Source: CAIZLB01 sp039795875 (GTDB lineage: Bacteria > Patescibacteriota > Minisyncoccia > Phycocordibacterales > CAIZLB01). Taken from it: 21,704 nucleotides of DNA. The translations under genes were made by a program, and so were the position numbers. Numbering within the stretch: position 1 is the stretch's first letter; each line of letters begins with the position of its first letter. This document shows positions 7,680 to 14,613 of this stretch, in pieces. The notes under the pieces are model-generated. The model worked only from the letters and a program-made list of their open reading frames with translations. It was not told the DNA's origin and searched no databases. Location: positions 1 to 21,704 of the forward strand of contig JBDKKY010000014.1 of assembly GCA_039795875.1 (NCBI GenBank), written 5' to 3'.

Positions 7680-8051
7680 TTATACTATTTCTTGTGCTTT
7701 TGAAGCAATAGTCTGATAACCTCTTTCTCCAATCTCTCGCGGGATTGGTCCGAAGATACGACCGGCAATTGGTTCACCCTTAGTCTTATCGATAAGAACT
7801 ACTGCATTTTCGTCGAATCGAATGTAAGAACCATCCTTTCGTCGGAATGCTTGTCGTTGTCGCACGACCACAGCCTTGTGAACATCTTTTTTCTTTGTTC
7901 CCTTTCGAGGCTCAGCTTTTTGTACAGCTAGAATGACGGTATCGCCGATTCGGGCGTATCTTTTGGCTGCAGCTCCAAGTACTTTGAAAACTTTACCAAT
8001 TTTGGCGCCTGAGTTATCTGCTATGGAAACGATTGTTTGTGGTTGTATCAT
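7680..8051 (-). CDS. rplN: 50S ribosomal protein L14
   Basis: A 123-aa protein at the subunit interface (bridge B8 region), next to L3 and L19. The start MIQPQTIVSIADNSGAK and the end IFGPIPREIGERGYQTIASKA are close to the universal consensus, and the length is exactly that of most bacteria. The central RYARIGDTVILAVQKAEPR segment is also typical. It lies 18 nt after rpsQ. The start is AAAGTATATG without a Shine-Dalgarno sequence. Confidence 0.98.
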   Translation of the reverse strand: MIQPQTIVSIADNSGAKIGKVFKVLGAAAKRYARIGDTVILAVQKAEPRKGTKKKDVHKAVVVRQRQAFRRKDGSYIRFDENAVVLIDKTKGEPIAGRIFGPIPREIGERGYQTIASKAQEIV

Positions 8052-8069
8052 ATACTTTTTCTTTAATTG

Positions 8070-8312
8070 CTATTTCACTAGTGTAAATCTCTTATCTTTT
8101 GAGATGGGAGCTGTTTCAATGATAGAAACGACCTCACCGATCTTCTTAGTATTACCAGCATCATGGGCTTTATACTTCTTTGAAAGAGTAACATACTTTT
8201 GATACTTTGACAATTTTACATATCGGTCGACTCGAACCACGATAGTATCCTTCATTTTGTCAGAAACAACAGTTCCTTCTAATATTCTTTTTTTACTTTT
8301 GATGTCATTCAT
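8070..8312 (-). CDS. rpsQ: 30S ribosomal protein S17
   Basis: An 80-aa OB-fold protein that binds 16S rRNA in the 5' domain early in assembly. Diagnostic: LEGTVVSDKMKDTIVVRVDR (residues 11-30), YVTLSKKYKAHDAGN, and the basic C-terminus ISKDKRFTLVK. It starts only 9 nt after the rplP stop codon. In the usual S10 operon rpmC (L29) lies between these two genes. There is no space for it here, and neither neighbour carries an L29-like fusion. Confidence 0.97.
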   Translation of the reverse strand: MNDIKSKKRILEGTVVSDKMKDTIVVRVDRYVKLSKYQKYVTLSKKYKAHDAGNTKKIGEVVSIIETAPISKDKRFTLVK

Positions 8313-8321
8313 ATATGTATA

Positions 8322-8744
8322 TTATCTTGATACCATCTTTGTTTTTACTGGTAATTTTGAACTTGCTTTTCGGAAAGCCTCTTTAGCGATAGTTTCATCT
8401 ACACCGTCGACTTCGAACAACATACGTCCGGCATATGTCTCAAAACAGAATCCTGCTGGCTCTCCCTTTCCTGAACCCATCGGTACTTCAGCTGCCTTTC
8501 GTGTAAATGGTCGATCGGGGAAAATTCGAACCCAGATTCGTCCTGTTTTACCTACGCTTCGGGCAATCACCTTTCGAGCTGACTCGATTTGATTTGAAGT
8601 GATTCGAGCTTGAGTAGTAGAAAGCATGCCGAATGAACCATTCGCCAGAGTCGTACCTCGTGACTCCACTCTCTTTTTAAGAACAGATGGGTTTCGGCGA
8701 GTTACTTGCCATTTTCTGTGTTTTACTTTTTTTGGGAACAACAT
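8322..8744 (-). CDS. rplP: 50S ribosomal protein L16
   Basis: A 140-aa protein near the A-site and peptidyl-transferase centre, needed for correct aminoacyl-tRNA placement. Seen: the N-terminus MLFPKKVKHRKWQ, then GSFGMLSTTQARITSNQIESAR, the IRIFPDRPFTRK-like segment (WVRIFPDRPFTRKAAEVPMG), GSGKGEPAGF, and the end KASSKLPVKTKMV. The length is normal. It starts 17 nt after rpsC. The start has no Shine-Dalgarno sequence (ACGATAAACGTATG). Confidence 0.97.
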   Translation of the reverse strand: MLFPKKVKHRKWQVTRRNPSVLKKRVESRGTTLANGSFGMLSTTQARITSNQIESARKVIARSVGKTGRIWVRIFPDRPFTRKAAEVPMGSGKGEPAGFCFETYAGRMLFEVDGVDETIAKEAFRKASSKLPVKTKMVSR

Positions 8745-8761
8745 ACGTTTATCGTTAAATA

Positions 8762-9418
8762 TTATTTAGTGAAGATTTCTCCTTTGTAAATCCAAACCTT
8801 GATACCAATGTCTCCATATGGCATGTTCGCTTTGTGTCGTGAATAATCAATATCGGCTCGGAAAGTCTGTAGAGGCACTCGTCCTCGCTTCATTTCCTCG
8901 CTTCGGGCCATATCAGCTCCAGCAAGTCGACCTCCAAGATAGATCCGAACTCCTTTGACATCTTTTACCGCCATAACTTTCTCAACGATTTGTTTAAGGA
9001 CTCGTCGATATGGCAGACGCTTCTCGATACCTTCGGCGATCATCTGTCCTACGATAGAAGCACTTCCTTCTGGGTTTTTGATTTCGATAACCTCAACTTG
9101 TAAGTTTGGGTTCTTTTCTTTGGCTTCTTTGATAAGAATTTTTTCAAGGGCTGCCTTGATCTTTGTAACACCCTCTCCACTTTTACCGATAACAATACCA
9201 GGTCGAGAAGTATGGATGAGTACTTTAATGGCCTTAGCTGTTCGCTCGATCTCAACAAGTCCAATAAATTGACCTTTTAGATTTTTTTCAATCCATTGTC
9301 GCATAAGGATATCACCTTTGAAATTCTTTCGAAATTCTGCATTAGTTGAAAACCATCGAGATTTCCAATCTTTGATGATACCGAGTCTATGTGAATATGG
9401 GTGAACTATTTTTGTCAT
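8762..9418 (-). CDS. rpsC: 30S ribosomal protein S3
   Basis: A 218-aa protein of the 30S head that lines the mRNA entry tunnel together with S4 and S5. The N-terminal part has HPYSHRLGIIKDWKSRWF. A KH domain with the GXXG loop GKSG (78-81) lies in SRPGIVIGKSGEGVTKIKAA. The C-terminal S3 domain has GGRLAGADMARSEEMKRGRV and PYGDIGIKVWIYKGE. All conserved segments are intact. It starts 8 nt after rplV, so coupling is likely. Confidence 0.98.
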   Translation of the reverse strand: MTKIVHPYSHRLGIIKDWKSRWFSTNAEFRKNFKGDILMRQWIEKNLKGQFIGLVEIERTAKAIKVLIHTSRPGIVIGKSGEGVTKIKAALEKILIKEAKEKNPNLQVEVIEIKNPEGSASIVGQMIAEGIEKRLPYRRVLKQIVEKVMAVKDVKGVRIYLGGRLAGADMARSEEMKRGRVPLQTFRADIDYSRHKANMPYGDIGIKVWIYKGEIFTK

Positions 9419-9426
9419 ACTATATA

Positions 9427-9756
9427 TTATTTTTTAATTACATCTAATGTTACGTGAATATGTGATGTCCGCTTGTTGATCCGAGCACCTGTTCCTCGGG
9501 CTCGAGGCATCATTCGTTTAAGAACCAAACCTCCGTCGACGGTGATGTTTTTAATCTTAAGAGTACTCTTGTCGATACCGGCGTGAACCGCGTTAGCGAT
9601 AGCGCTTTCGATCAATTTTCGCACAGCAACCACTGCTCGCTTTGGAGTAAAACCTAAAGTAGTCAGTGCTGATTGCACCGGCTTACCCTTTACAAGATCA
9701 GTTACAAGTCGAACTTTTCTTGGTGATTGTCTATAATTTTTTAGTATTGCTTTCAT
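9427..9756 (-). CDS. rplV: 50S ribosomal protein L22
   Basis: A 109-aa protein whose long beta-hairpin lines the polypeptide exit tunnel next to L4. Seen: the N-terminal YRQSPRKVRLVTDLVKGKPV, the central helix (KLIESAIANAVHAG), and the hairpin arm RMMPRARGTGARINKRTSHIHV near residues 80-102, which in other bacteria is a site of macrolide-resistance changes. The length is normal. It lies 37 nt after rpsS and 8 nt before rpsC. Confidence 0.98.
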   Translation of the reverse strand: MKAILKNYRQSPRKVRLVTDLVKGKPVQSALTTLGFTPKRAVVAVRKLIESAIANAVHAGIDKSTLKIKNITVDGGLVLKRMMPRARGTGARINKRTSHIHVTLDVIKK

Positions 9757-9793
9757 ATATATTGTTTTTGAGATTTAACAAAGAAAAAGGGCC

Positions 9794-10135
9794 CTACTTT
9801 TTAGCAGCAGGCGCCGCTTTTGCAGATTTGGCTGCAGTGATCTCAGCTACTTTTTTAGCAGCATCGAGTTCTTTTTGCATCTTACCTCCGTGTCGTGTAA
9901 ATTTACGTGTTGGTGAAAACTCTCCAAGTCGGTGACCTACCATATCTTCTGTAACAAACACCTCCACATGAGACTTACCGTTGTGTACACCGAACGTAAA
10001 ACCTACCATCTCAGGTGAGATAACAGATTCTCGGTACCAAGTCTTAATAACCCCAGTTTGAGTAGGTGTCTTGCCAGCGATCTTCTTGAGAAGTCTTTCG
10101 GCGATATATGGTCCTTTAGAGAGTGATCTTGTCAT
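9794..10135 (-). CDS. rpsS: 30S ribosomal protein S19 with Ala/Lys-rich tail
   Basis: A 113-aa protein of the 30S head that forms a complex with S13 and contacts the A-site finger. The core matches the family: MTRSLSKGPYIAERLLKKI, the WYRESVISPEMVGFTFGVHNG segment, and MVGHRLGEFSPTRKFTRHG. The last 20 or so residues (AAKSAKAAPAAKK end) form a low-complexity basic tail beyond the usual end. It follows rplB after an 85-nt gap that contains a strong internal promoter, so the genes from rpsS onward may have an extra transcription start. No Shine-Dalgarno sequence is seen. Confidence 0.97.
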   Translation of the reverse strand: MTRSLSKGPYIAERLLKKIAGKTPTQTGVIKTWYRESVISPEMVGFTFGVHNGKSHVEVFVTEDMVGHRLGEFSPTRKFTRHGGKMQKELDAAKKVAEITAAKSAKAAPAAKK

Positions 10136-10171
10136 GTTTTTTGTATCTGCTTTTTGTAGTCAATGCTATGG

Positions 10172-10200
10172 ATAATAGCAAGAACTTGTGTTTTAGTCAA
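10172..10200 (-). promoter_or_regulatory. Internal promoter between rplB and rpsS
   Basis: On the minus strand TTGACT (10195-10200) is followed after exactly 17 nt by TATTAT (10172-10177), preceded by TGC (extended -10). This is close to a sigma-70 consensus. An inverted repeat TGCTAT-N5-ATAGCA (10164-10180) covers the -10 and the likely start site, and could be an operator or a leader hairpin. The predicted leader is about 30 nt long. Confidence 0.6.
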
Positions 10201-10220
10201 TAATTATAGGCCTATTTTGA

Positions 10221-11057
10221 TTATTTTGATTTCTTTCGGCGACTGATGATGAATTTGTTTGAGTACTTCTTAGGAGTTCGAGATTTCTGGCCTTTTCCTG
10301 TCGGCTTACCGTATACAGAGATCTGTCGTCGTCGGCCTCGTCCTTGTCGGCCTTCACCTCCTCCGTGTGGGTGATCTACTGGGTTCATGGCTGTACCTCG
10401 AACTGTAGGTCGTATACCTTTCCATCGACTTCGGCCGGCTTTACCGTAGTTTTGGAGATGACTTTCTTCATTTGAGACCTCTCCGATAGTGGCGAAGGCG
10501 GTGTCGATGATCTTTCGAATCTCGGTTGAAGGAAGCTTGATAAGCGCATATCCGTTATCATGAGCCACAACTTCGGCGTAGTTTCCAGCTGATCGTACTA
10601 GTCTTGAGCCAGCCATAGACTTAAGCTCAAGGTTATAGATGAATGTGCCGACCGGGATATTCTTCAACATCATTCGGTTAGCTGGTTTTACCTCTACCTT
10701 CTCGCCTACCATGAATGTGTCACCAGCCTTTACACTTTTTGGAGTGATAACATATCGTTTTGCTCCGTCAGCATACTGGGCCAGAGAGATGAAGGCTGTT
10801 CGGTTTGGATCGTATTCAATAGAGACAATCTTAGCTGGGATATTGTGTTTGTCATATCGGAAATCAACTTCTCGGTACAATTTCTTGTTTCCACCTCCCT
10901 TGTGTCGAGTGGTAATTCGTCCTGTGTTGTTTCGTCCAACAGAACGCTTCTCACCTCGCACCAATGCCTTGTGAGGAGTTGTGCCAGTTAAAAGCTGTTT
11001 ATACGGAATGGTTACCATATTTCGTCGTGATGCTGTTCGTGGGCTATATCTTTTCAT
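10221..11057 (-). CDS. rplB: 50S ribosomal protein L2
   Basis: A 278-aa protein at the heart of the 50S subunit, needed for subunit association and peptidyl-transferase activity. The conserved loop GTAMNPVDHPHGGGEG is present, with H229 at the same number as the important histidine of E. coli L2. The N-terminal OB-type domain (KGGGNKKLYREVDFRYDK) and the SH3-like domain are complete, and the basic C-terminal end is normal. It lies 28 nt after rplW. The start AACATATG has no Shine-Dalgarno sequence. Confidence 0.98.
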   Translation of the reverse strand: MKRYSPRTASRRNMVTIPYKQLLTGTTPHKALVRGEKRSVGRNNTGRITTRHKGGGNKKLYREVDFRYDKHNIPAKIVSIEYDPNRTAFISLAQYADGAKRYVITPKSVKAGDTFMVGEKVEVKPANRMMLKNIPVGTFIYNLELKSMAGSRLVRSAGNYAEVVAHDNGYALIKLPSTEIRKIIDTAFATIGEVSNEESHLQNYGKAGRSRWKGIRPTVRGTAMNPVDHPHGGGEGRQGRGRRRQISVYGKPTGKGQKSRTPKKYSNKFIISRRKKSK

Positions 11058-11085
11058 ATGTTTTTCTTATAAATATTTAAATAAA

Positions 11086-11361
11086 TTAGATTACATCAAT
11101 CTTATCGCCTTTTTTAAGAGTAACGATGGCTTTTTTAAATCCAGCAACTGTACCAGGTCGACCTCGTCGTACAACTCCGTGGGCAGGTGTATTCACAATA
11201 TTGATCTTGATTGGATTAACCTTGTATTTCATAACAATCTCTTGATACAAGTTATCTTTATTGGCATTAGTTGATACATTAAAAACATATTTGTTTTTAT
11301 CTGTAGCGATAATTGCTTTCTCAGTATTTCTTGGTTTGATGATGTAGGTTTCTTTTTTCAT
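11086..11361 (-). CDS. rplW: 50S ribosomal protein L23
   Basis: A 91-aa protein at the tunnel exit, the docking site for trigger factor and SRP. Diagnostic: IIKPRNTEKAI near the N-terminus, NKYVFNVSTNANKDNLYQEI, and the VNPIKINIVNTPAHG strand-loop, then the RRGRPGTVAGFKKAIVTLK end. The length is typical. It begins 4 nt after the rplD stop codon, so the pair is likely coupled. The start AATTTTATG has no Shine-Dalgarno sequence. Confidence 0.96.
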   Translation of the reverse strand: MKKETYIIKPRNTEKAIIATDKNKYVFNVSTNANKDNLYQEIVMKYKVNPIKINIVNTPAHGVVRRGRPGTVAGFKKAIVTLKKGDKIDVI

Positions 11362-11365
11362 AAAA

Positions 11366-12103
11366 TTATTTTGTCTTCAATCTTTCTACAAGTAATGCTA
11401 CTGATTCTACTGGTGAAGAAACGATAACATACTTATATTTAGAAATAGTTAGCGGGTTAATACTTGCTATATCTTGTGTTTCAAGATTTTTAAAGTTTCG
11501 TGTACTCAAGAACACATTCTTATCAGCTCGAGGAGTTACGATAAGTGCCGCATTGTATTTCTTTGTTGCCAATTTATCAAATCGATCTTCTGCTTTAGCT
11601 AGTTTGGCTAGAAGAGTTTTTACAACGGTAGTCTTTGGAGTAGCCATCTCGAGAGTGTCTAGGAAGATCACTTCTCCATCTGCAACCTTCTTTGAGAAAA
11701 TAGTGGCGATAGCCTTATCTTTGGCCTTTTTGTTTACCTTTCGATCAAAGTTTTTATCATTTCGAGGACCATGGGCCACACCTCCACCTACCCAGATAGG
11801 TGATCGAGTAGATCCGTGTCGGGCTCGTCCTGTTCCCTTTTGTCGCCAAGGTTTCTTTCCTCCTCCTGAAATCTCGCCTCGTGTTTTAGCGTGAGCATAC
11901 GGATGTCGGGCAGAAGTTTGAAGTGAAGTGATCACTTGGTGTACCAAGTCGCCATTCCATGAAAGACCGAAAAAGTTTTCCGGCAGCGCGATTGTCGATA
12001 CTTCTTTTCCTTCTTTTGAGTACACCTTAACTTTACTCAGGTCTACTGGGGCTTTTTCTGTCTTTACCTTCTTTTCTTTTGTTGTTGTTGCTTTTTTTGG
12101 CAT
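11366..12103 (-). CDS. rplD: 50S ribosomal protein L4 with basic N-terminal extension
   Basis: A 245-aa 23S rRNA-binding protein; its long loop lines the exit tunnel opposite L22. In E. coli it also represses the S10 operon by attenuation and translational control. The tunnel loop is clear: RGEISGGGKKPWRQKGTGRA followed by RHGSTRSPIWVGGG. About 25 Lys/Thr-rich residues at the N-terminus are extra relative to E. coli L4 (201 aa). It lies 18 nt after rplC and 4 nt before rplW. Whether this L4 regulates the operon is not visible in the sequence. Confidence 0.97.
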   Translation of the reverse strand: MPKKATTTKEKKVKTEKAPVDLSKVKVYSKEGKEVSTIALPENFFGLSWNGDLVHQVITSLQTSARHPYAHAKTRGEISGGGKKPWRQKGTGRARHGSTRSPIWVGGGVAHGPRNDKNFDRKVNKKAKDKAIATIFSKKVADGEVIFLDTLEMATPKTTVVKTLLAKLAKAEDRFDKLATKKYNAALIVTPRADKNVFLSTRNFKNLETQDIASINPLTISKYKYVIVSSPVESVALLVERLKTK

Positions 12104-12121
12104 ATATTTATATCTAAATGA

Positions 12122-12730
12122 TTACTTTTGAATTACCTCTACTACTGTACCTCGTCGACCTGGAACCGCTCCTTTGATGTACAATAATTTATTTGCCGTA
12201 TCTACAGACACAACAAGCATGTTTTTAAATGTCATTCTGTCACCACCCATACGTCCAGCCATACGTGTACCCTTGAACACTCGTTGGTATCCACCAGCAC
12301 CCGATGAACCTCGCTCTCGTTCTGAGTGTTTTTGACCGTGTGATCGTGGACCTCCTTTAAAGTTGTATCGTTTAACAACACCTTGAAACCCTTTAGCTTT
12401 GGTGACTGCACTAACCACTACTTTGTCACCTGAAGCGAACTCGAAAGGTACCGCCGCTCCTGTCTCACCAAAAAGGCCTTGCACCTCTTTTAAGAGTGCA
12501 AAACCTTTTTTAGCATCACCTAGTTTAATATGACCTTTCACCGCCTTAGATAGTTGATTGGCTGATTTTGAACCAAAACCGACTTGGACTGCATCATATC
12601 CATCAATATCTTTTACCTTCTTTTGAGTAATAGTCAGATCACCATATGACAAAACAGTGACAGGGTAAACCTTTCCTGATTCATCAAACAATTGAGACAT
12701 ATTCTGTTTTGTGGCAAGCGCGAATTTCAT
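12122..12730 (-). CDS. rplC: 50S ribosomal protein L3
   Basis: A 202-aa early-assembly 23S rRNA-binding protein whose loop reaches the peptidyl-transferase centre. The N-terminus MKFALATKQNMSQLFDESG corresponds to the usual GxKxGMTQxFD region but without the canonical Gly-Met pair. The core is well conserved: FQGVVKRYNFKGGPRSHGQK, then VFKGTRMAGRMGGDRMTFKN and the C-terminal VPGRRGTVVEV. It follows rpsJ after 119 nt, the longest gap inside the operon. No Shine-Dalgarno sequence (AAAAATAATATG). Confidence 0.97.
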   Translation of the reverse strand: MKFALATKQNMSQLFDESGKVYPVTVLSYGDLTITQKKVKDIDGYDAVQVGFGSKSANQLSKAVKGHIKLGDAKKGFALLKEVQGLFGETGAAVPFEFASGDKVVVSAVTKAKGFQGVVKRYNFKGGPRSHGQKHSERERGSSGAGGYQRVFKGTRMAGRMGGDRMTFKNMLVVSVDTANKLLYIKGAVPGRRGTVVEVIQK

Positions 12731-12849
12731 ATTATTTTTGTTTAAGTTTTGGCAAGTATTATTTAGAGCAGGTAGTAAGAGCCGAGTAACTCTGTAGAGT
12801 CATGGGCGCTTTCCTGATAAATCTTGATCAAAACGGTTTGTAATTTCAA
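12731..12849 (-). promoter_or_regulatory. 119-nt rpsJ-rplC gap with hairpin and possible 14-codon upstream ORF
   Basis: All other gaps from rpsJ to map are at most 85 nt. On the minus strand this one holds a small inverted repeat (ACTCT-AC-AGAGT, within 12792-12804). It also holds a short frame starting ATGACTCTACAG and ending TCTAAATAA (14 codons), with AGGA about 10 nt upstream. No consensus promoter is seen. It may be an L3/L4-type leader or only a spacer. Confidence 0.3.
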
Positions 12850-13209
12850 CTACATCATCTTAACTTCAACACTTATTCCTGATGGAAGAGTCATGTTGGT
12901 CAGAGCTTCAATTACTCGAGGCGAAGGATTGATAATATCAATCAATCGTCGGTGTGTTCGAGACTCAAATTGTTCTCGAGAGTTTTTGTAAATGAACGCT
13001 GATCTGTTAACAGTGTACTTCTTAATGTTTGTAGGAAGTGGTGTTGGGCCGTGTACTATCGCATCGTGCTTCATTGCAGTTTCGATAATCAGCTTCACTG
13101 AGTTATCAAGCAATCGAGCATCATATGCTTTGACTTGGATTCGAAGTTTTGAAGTCACTTCTAGATCTCCGGCTTTTGTTTTCTTGGTGCTTTTTGTAGC
13201 TGTTGACAT
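12850..13209 (-). CDS. rpsJ: 30S ribosomal protein S10
   Basis: A 119-aa protein of the 30S head, also the NusE partner of NusB in transcription antitermination. Diagnostic: LRIQVKAYDARLLDNS, HGPTPLPT and SREQFESRTHRRLIDII. About 15 Thr/Lys-rich residues precede the conserved core. I chose the ATG at 13209 (MSTATKST) because homology begins just after it and because the promoter and the tuf terminator lie immediately upstream; longer in-frame starts would run into that terminator. The -10 TAATAT ends 8 nt before this ATG, which predicts a leaderless message. It is the first gene of the S10-spc operon. Confidence 0.95.
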   Translation of the reverse strand: MSTATKSTKKTKAGDLEVTSKLRIQVKAYDARLLDNSVKLIIETAMKHDAIVHGPTPLPTNIKKYTVNRSAFIYKNSREQFESRTHRRLIDIINPSPRVIEALTNMTLPSGISVEVKMM

Positions 13210-13217
13210 AGGTTTGT

Positions 13218-13245
13218 ATATTACACTAGTTATCAAAAAATGCAA
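13218..13245 (-). promoter_or_regulatory. Promoter of the S10-spc operon (rpsJ), predicted leaderless
   Basis: On the minus strand TTGCAT (13240-13245), 16 nt, TAATAT (13218-13223), then 8 nt to the rpsJ ATG. The -35 lies inside the downstream arm and T-run of the tuf terminator. The same TTGCAT -35 recurs before the gene at 14786, within a shared CATTGCATT. Confidence 0.55.
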
Positions 13246-13272
13246 TGCCTGTTTTGTATAGTGGGCACTGCA
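13235..13272 (-). terminator. Intrinsic terminator downstream of tuf
   Basis: On the minus strand a 9-bp stem (TGCAGTGCC / GGCATTGCA, one G-U pair) with a 14-nt loop is followed directly by six T (13235-13240). It begins 19 nt past the tuf stop codon. This separates tuf transcription from the S10-spc operon. Confidence 0.8.
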
Positions 13273-13291
13273 ATCTTGAATAATGCATTGA

Positions 13292-14491
13292 TTATTTAAC
13301 GATCTTTGTAACAACTCCGGCGCCTACAGTCTTACCTCCCTCTCGGATGGCAAATCGTGTTCGGTCCTCTAGAGCAACTGGGGCTACAAGTTTAACCTTG
13401 AAAGTCACAGTATCACCTGGCATAACCATCTTACCTTCTCCGTCTAGGGTCACCTCTCCTGTTACGTCTGTTGTTCGTACATAGAATTGTGGCTTATATC
13501 CTGAGAAAAATGGTGTGTGTCGTCCTCCTTCATCTTTTGTCAAAATGTATACTTCGGCCTCGAACTCTGTATGAGGAGTTACTGAACCTGGTTTAGCAAG
13601 AACCTGTCCTCGTGAAAGGTCTTCTTTTCGAACAGATCGTAGCAATAGTCCAGCGTTATCTCCAGCCATACCTTCGTTAAGAGACTTATTGAACATCTCA
13701 ACTCCAGTAACAACTGTTTTGACAGTGTCCTTTAGTCCAACGATTTCAATTTCCTCTCCTACTTTGATAATACCCTTCTCGATTCGGCCTGTAACCACAG
13801 TTCCTCGCCCTTCGATTGAGAACACGTCTTCAATAGGCATTAGGAAAGGCTTGTCAGTTTCACGTACTGGCATTTCGATATAAGTATCAACAGCGTCGAT
13901 TAGTTCAACAACCTTCTTTGCCCACTCATCATCGGCTGATGCAGCCTCAAGAGCTTTAAGAGCAGAACCTCGGATAACTGGCGCGTTAGCACCATCAAAT
14001 CCGTTCTTTGTTAGAAGTTCTCGCATTTCTTCCTCAACAAGGTCAAGCATGTCGGCATCGTCCACCATGTCGCACTTGTTCATAAAAACAACAATCTTTG
14101 GCACTCCAACTTGTTTTGCCAATAGAACGTGCTCTCGTGTTTGTGGCATAGGCCCATCTGTAGCAGCAACCACTAGGATAGCGCCGTCCATTTGAGCGGC
14201 ACCTGTGATCATGTTTTTGATATAGTCGGCGTGACCTGGAGCATCTACGTGAGCGTAGTGTCGATTTGGAGTTTCGTACTCACAGTGCGCAAGAGAAATA
14301 GTAATACCTCGAGCTTTTTCCTCTGGGGCTTTGTCGATTTGATCCATTCCTAGAAGTTTAGCTGTATATCCATTTCCTTTTTTAGAAAGAACACTAAGAA
14401 TAGATGCTGTAAGAGTAGTCTTACCGTGGTCTACGTGTCCAATTGTTCCCACGTTTAAGTGTGGTTTTGATCGGTTAAATGCTTCTGCCAT
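13292..14491 (-). CDS. tuf: Translation elongation factor EF-Tu
   Basis: A 399-aa GTPase that delivers aminoacyl-tRNA to the ribosomal A site. The G motifs are intact: G1 GHVDHGKT (18-25), switch I RGITI (61-65), G3 DAPGH (83-87), G4 NKCD (138-141), G5 GSALK. Domains II and III are complete (IEGRGTVVTGRIEKG; the end is REGGKTVGAGVVTKIVK). The length is normal. It lies just before the S10 operon, as at the end of a classical str operon, but rpsL, rpsG and fusA are not upstream. Instead there is a divergent structured intergenic region. It has its own terminator. The ATG has no Shine-Dalgarno sequence. Confidence 0.98.
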   Translation of the reverse strand: MAEAFNRSKPHLNVGTIGHVDHGKTTLTASILSVLSKKGNGYTAKLLGMDQIDKAPEEKARGITISLAHCEYETPNRHYAHVDAPGHADYIKNMITGAAQMDGAILVVAATDGPMPQTREHVLLAKQVGVPKIVVFMNKCDMVDDADMLDLVEEEMRELLTKNGFDGANAPVIRGSALKALEAASADDEWAKKVVELIDAVDTYIEMPVRETDKPFLMPIEDVFSIEGRGTVVTGRIEKGIIKVGEEIEIVGLKDTVKTVVTGVEMFNKSLNEGMAGDNAGLLLRSVRKEDLSRGQVLAKPGSVTPHTEFEAEVYILTKDEGGRHTPFFSGYKPQFYVRTTDVTGEVTLDGEGKMVMPGDTVTFKVKLVAPVALEDRTRFAIREGGKTVGAGVVTKIVK

Positions 14492-14497
14492 AAATTT

Positions 14498-14519
14498 ATA
14501 TTATTGAATTGAAATTATA
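14498..14519 (-). promoter_or_regulatory. Candidate tuf promoter, two possible -10 boxes
   Basis: On the minus strand TAATAT (14498-14503) ends 6 nt before the ATG, matching the leaderless spacing elsewhere in the window, while TATAAT (14514-14519) would give a leader of about 15 nt. Neither has a convincing -35. The region is very AT-rich, so chance matches are likely. Confidence 0.35.
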
Positions 14520-14561
14520 TTTAATTAATATTTTGCGAAATTCTTGAATTGATTTTTGTCT

Positions 14562-14593
14562 CGAAGTAAATGTACGTGAAGGAACTTACTTCG
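14562..14593. repeat. Inverted repeat upstream of tuf
   Basis: CGAAGTAA (14562-14569) and TTACTTCG (14586-14593) form a perfect 8-bp inverted repeat with a 16-nt centre. No T-run follows the stem on the minus strand, and on the plus strand an A-run follows, so it is not a simple terminator. It lies 71 nt upstream of the tuf ATG and could be an operator or a leader hairpin. Confidence 0.4.
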
Positions 14594-14613
14594 CCACAAA
14601 AAAATACTAAAAC

